NCBI RefSeq assembly: GCF_020520425.1
Contig: NC_079487.1
Coordinates: forward strand, 104,814,141-104,878,140
Length of the DNA stretch: 64,000 nucleotides
Reading direction: 5' to 3'
Origin: Spinacia oleracea
Lineage: Eukaryota > Streptophyta > Magnoliopsida > Caryophyllales > Amaranthaceae
The translations under genes were made by a program, and so were the position numbers. The notes beneath the pieces were generated by a model that searched no databases, was not told the DNA's origin, and saw only the letters and a list, made by a program, of their open reading frames with translations. Every line of letters begins with the position of its first letter. Position 1 is the stretch's first letter. Of the stretch, positions 60,263-64,000 are shown one piece after another.

Positions 60263-60781
60263 CTGCATCAAGTTCGAAAGAAAAATGCAGAGAGCAATAA
60301 GTGTGTTGAGATTAATAGCTACTCAGCGGATAGTGCAGACAAAGCACTTAATTGGCCAGGGTGTGGGAAGTATATTTTACAACAGCTAAATAGTTAAGGA
60401 AGATAAAGAGTGAATTTGAAGTTATTAAGAAAAGCCAAAAAGTGAATTAAGCTTATTAGAGATCGTAGTCCCTAAAAACTATCAAAGAAAAGAGTCAAAG
60501 AAGATGCAAGTAATGCAACTCTTATAGTTCAATCATTCCTCTTCCCTGCTCATAATCTCTCTTAACTTATCCTCCCTTTTTAATTTGCTGTTTGTTATTT
60601 AGCACATTGGAAAGAAAATCATGGGGGTATACATCATATACCAAAGGTCCAAACCATCAGATTGGATATGTACATGCCTGATGCCTCTTCAACTATATTT
60701 AAAGAAAGGGTAAAATTTAAACTCATCTACCCGGTATTTAAAAGGCTGCTAAAAGGATGAATATTATATGTACATAAGAAC

Positions 60782-61370
60782 CTTAGTTTAAAAAGGCGCA
60801 AGGCGCACTAAGGCGCACAAGGGTCATGGAGCCTATGCGCAAAGCGCAAGGCTCAGGCGCGCGCCTTTTGGATACAAGGCGCACATAATTTTCTAATAAA
60901 CCTTAAAGTTCTGTATAGAAAAAAATTAACACAATTTATACTCAAAACAACATATTTCTATTGGAGTGCCATATTTTCTTGCCGGTTCATAAGCATTGCG
61001 TGATCCCGTCGATGGAGTACCAGAATTAGAACCTTCCATGGTAATTAAAAGCTGGGAATATGAAAATTAACTCATAATGCTACTTCCACTACTCAAAAAG
61101 CTAACGTTGTAGAGATATGACCGTTGATAGGTCACATGGGGTGTGTTTATATCATTAAAAAGGAAAAAAATGTAAATAAAAGGTCCACGTCATCCTACCG
61201 CGCCTGAAGAACGAAGGCGCACAAGGCGTTGCGCCTTACGCCTTACCTAAGGCGCACAAAGGCGCGCGCCTGGTTGACATCAGTGAGCCTGGAGAGGTCA
61301 AGGCGCCGAAGGCTGAGCCTAGGTGAGCCTTGCGCCTAGGCGCGCCTTGGGAACGCTTTTTTAAACTAAG
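60782..61370. mobile_element. hAT-type MITE, GGCGC family, copy B
   Basis: The 589-bp element has inverted ends CTTAGTTTAAAAAGGCGC and ACGCTTTTTTAAACTAAG. It is flanked by a perfect 8-bp duplication ATAAGAAC at 60774-60781 and 61371-61378. Dense AAGGCGCAAGGCGC-type motifs lie at both edges. Its core words CAAAACAACATATTT and TTGCCGGTTCATAAGCATT recur in copy A. Confidence 0.95.
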
Positions 61371-62793
61371 ATAAGAACATAACCCAACCGGCCAACCCAG
61401 ATATTAGCCACAACCCTTGGGAAAGCAAGTGAGACCACGGTAGTTCAAGAAGTTTTTTTTTCAAAAGTGAAAAGCATCTAACAGAAATTTAAGTAGGTAG
61501 ATTATTTTCTGGTGTTGGCAAGTAGACTGATTAAGTTTTCCCTAAATTATTTTCCACAATGCTTATCATCTAAATAGAAAAAGGGAAAAGGTGCCATCAA
61601 AGGACAGGGAAAAATGAAGAGGAGGAGGACTAGGATGAAAACAACAATGCTAGGAAAAGAAAGCATTAATCCATCGACTCCGTGTCTCCATCATTATCAT
61701 TACCCCAGTGCCTTCAAAGAGGCTCCCGCAACAAGCGGGGGGGGGGGGGGGTTAAGTGTCTAAGCAATAACGGAACGACCATCTTCTACTTCATGGAAAG
61801 GAAGCGAAGAGGTTTTGACATCCATATCGACTCCAAAAACTAAAAGTTAAAATATTACAGGAAAGAATGGGCAGCAGATAATGAGTTACGCTCATTCTTT
61901 ATATGAATTTATCTTATCACTCATCTTCCATCGTTACAGCTTATCAGCAAACCAGATGCTAATTTCAAAATACCAAACAAGATCAATGAATGTGTTGGAA
62001 CAGGGGAAGAAAATGTTTCTAGGTTCCCCGCTTAAGATGAAACCCAGAATACCTTATCAACCTTCATAAGAACTGGGATGGAGCAACTAAGGGGACACAC
62101 GGGGAACTTGGCCCCTTTCAACCCCCAAGAACCTTCATTTGTTGCATTAAAATTTCATTGAAAGTTTTTAGCTACAGTACATGCATCTCCCTGCATATAC
62201 CGGTGAAAAATAAGAACAAAAAGTTAATAAATCTCATCTCCCCACCCACATGAATATAGATGAAAGAAAAGAAAAATTATAAAACCCAATTTTAACAACT
62301 TGCTGATTATCTTACGAAGTATAATTTTTTTTCCAAATAATAAATGTTTTATTAAAACATCTATAGGATAAATTAAGATCACAAAATTTCCTCACAGAAA
62401 AACACAACTACAAATTAGCCTAATTGCTCTGTACATTCCTATATCGAATAATTTGGGGAAGCACCAGCTGCCTTTGCTTATAAGAAAGCCAGGAAAGTCA
62501 CTTTATCCCATATTACATCACGCAAGACAAAAACAACTAAAAGTACGACCATTCCGCTCTAGCAAAATGGTCCACTATATCGCCATCACTGCATTTCACC
62601 AAAGAAGCTTCTTATCCTTTCTCTTACCGAACCCCAGAAAATAAATTTGCAACTAAGCTAGTACACTTGAAGACCTAACCCAAACCTCTTACACACTGGA
62701 AAAAATCTTCTCCAAAGGTAACAAGCCATTTCACAAAACATATCTTGCAAAACTAAAGGAGGCATATTTGCTGAATACAAACTTTTATATAAG

Positions 62794-62990
62794 ACGGTCT
62801 TACACAAAAGACCACATCTGTGTCATATAAGTTAAGCAATGAAACCAATTAGTTAAACAATAAAATCAATTAGTTAAGCATTGTAATCAATTAGTTAAGT
62901 ACTGAAACTAATTAGTAAAGCACTTAAACCAATTAGTTAAGCAATGCAACCAATTAGTTAAACAATCAAAGTGGTCTTTTCGGTGAGGCG
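62794..62990. mobile_element. MITE-like element with internal 21-bp tandem repeat
   Basis: The edges AGACGGTCTTACACAAAAGACCAC and the inverse-related TGGTCTTTTCGGTGAGGCGGTCT form imperfect inverted ends. AGCGGTCTTACACAAAAG-like words also repeat directly just outside. The core is a 21-bp minisatellite listed separately. Confidence 0.55.
62832..62970. repeat. 21-bp minisatellite, six full units plus a partial one
   Basis: Units of the form TTAAGCAATGAAACCAATTAG begin at 62832, 62853, 62874, 62895, 62916 and 62937, with a partial unit at 62958. They differ by one to five bases each. Confidence 0.88.
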
Positions 62991-63780
62991 GTCTTACACA
63001 AAAGTTGCCGTTTGCTGAACTATTAGAGCGCCACGTAGGATTACTAATGGTTTCGGCCAAAAGATTTGTAATTTATTTTTGAACTAAAAAAATTGTTTAA
63101 TTATTAGAGCGCCACGTAAGATAGAGATTGGTTTCGGCCAATGAAAAATAAGATTTAGGTGTCACATATCTTTGACTACTAATATAACTCTACGTTAGAA
63201 TTACAATGCTAATATCCTTTCTTAATAGTTGTTACGTAGTATAATCGCCAACCGAATAGGATATGATATTAGATGCACATAACATATATAGTATAAGGAA
63301 TATCAAAATTTTCTAATTATTCAAGACTAACAGTCAAATATAGTAAGGAGTACTGGAGTAGGACATTACTACGTAATTACCAAATAAGCTCACATGATAT
63401 TCTAAATATCTAAATTTATTATCCCATTATTTCCATGATAAAATTAGAATACAACATACATATAAATCATAAAAGTCCTAAGCAAATTATAACTTCAAGT
63501 TACACAATGCACTATAACTTTTCAAGATAGAAATTGAAAATTATAATCAAACCATGATTCCAAGTTAAGATAAGAATTGACAGTTCTAATCATAAATTGA
63601 TTAAGTCCTATAAATTGATCGTATAGTTCAACTCATAACCCATCAACAATCACATCTTTACTTTTAATTTTTCATAACCTATACACAATCACATCTTTGA
63701 CTTTAATTTTGGTGAACCTATGTATTCACCAAAATGCAACCTAATAACATAAGTAAAAATAGTTATTAAAAATAAACAAA

Positions 63781-63820
63781 ATAAAACGAAACCCGTGCAT
63801 CGCACGGGCTTCAAAACTAG
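63781..63820 (+). mobile_element. Helitron 3' terminus
   Basis: A perfect GC hairpin (CCCGTGCATCGCACGGG) is followed by an A-rich linker and CTAG at 63817-63820, then T. This is the standard Helitron 3' end. The 5' end was not resolved. Two direct repeats of ATTAGAGCGCCACGTA (63020 and 63103) may mark one or two Helitron heads. Confidence 0.6.
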
Positions 63821-64000
63821 TTACTAAATAATGACTACGGAGTATATACTAAAGTGATGGTTCAAACACAATGTAATTCCTAATAAGGAAAATTCCTTCA
63901 TTTCTTGAGTAAAAAGTGGCATGACAAGATGACAACAACAAAAAGATTGCTCCAATGTTCCTTACCAGCATAAAATTTCAACCCCAATTTAACATAATTC

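Larger units (their letters stand above)
60263..64000. other. Region upstream of the visible R3H exons
   Basis: This stretch is probably intron or leader of the R3H gene plus intergenic DNA. I could not identify a coding exon that fits in phase. It contains the hAT MITE at 60782-61370, a G-run at 61738-61751, the repeat element at 62794-62990 and a Helitron 3' end at 63820. Confidence 0.5.

Noticed and set aside
62832-62970. Array of regularly spaced short repeats resembling CRISPR
   Set aside because: There are no unique spacers. The units are directly adjacent 21-bp copies in a plant intron or intergenic region, so it is a minisatellite.

Overview
The window is plant nuclear DNA, almost certainly from a eudicot. 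Coding regions are short exons with GT-AG introns in AT-rich DNA. There are telo-boxes and site II elements in front of translation and splicing genes, tRNA-derived SINEs, and many Stowaway-type MITEs starting CTCCCTCCGT. The repeat style recalls Amaranthaceae (beet, spinach, quinoa), but that is only an impression. I recognised no LTR retrotransposon, CRISPR array or tRNA/rRNA gene.

Eight protein genes can be assembled from exon translations with consistent splice phases: cytosolic ribosomal protein uS9/RPS16 (+, 1879-2334, one exon); a p31comet/MAD2L1BP homologue (+, 7345-10820, six exons); a TT8-like subgroup IIIf bHLH regulator (-, 11119-21446, eight exons over 10.3 kb); a trichome birefringence-like O-acetyltransferase (-, 32425-40254, four exons); spliceosomal SmD1 (+, 43440-48242, four exons, one 4.2-kb intron); an EDGP/basic 7S globulin-like protein with a lost protease active site (+, 48802-50004, one exon); a PhzF-family isomerase-like enzyme (-, 50396-53754, six exons); and an R3H-domain protein (-, 55445-60262, five C-terminal exons, 5' end not found). 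They are ordinary housekeeping and regulatory genes with no evident functional cluster. p31comet/TT8 and EDGP/PhzF are tail-to-tail pairs with 298 and 391 bp between stop codons.

The rest is a mosaic of mobile DNA. Its main parts are a 4.6-kb hAT transposon with a perfect 8-bp target duplication and a frameshifted transposase (23142-27773); a 2.57-kb non-autonomous Helitron inside a Stowaway-like MITE (28092-30659), whose empty site is preserved by another MITE copy in TT8 intron 2; a 185-bp mini-Helitron in the TBL gene; two hAT-type MITEs with perfect 8-bp duplications; three dispersed copies of one SINE family with clear target duplications, one of them split by a Tourist-like MITE; a near-perfect foldback element 46 bp upstream of a p31comet splice acceptor; LINE relics; and several tandem duplications.

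I did not find a convincing new molecular system. The most informative features are the nested, boundary-resolved transposon insertions and the intact TT8-like gene with an unusual Trp-to-Cys change.
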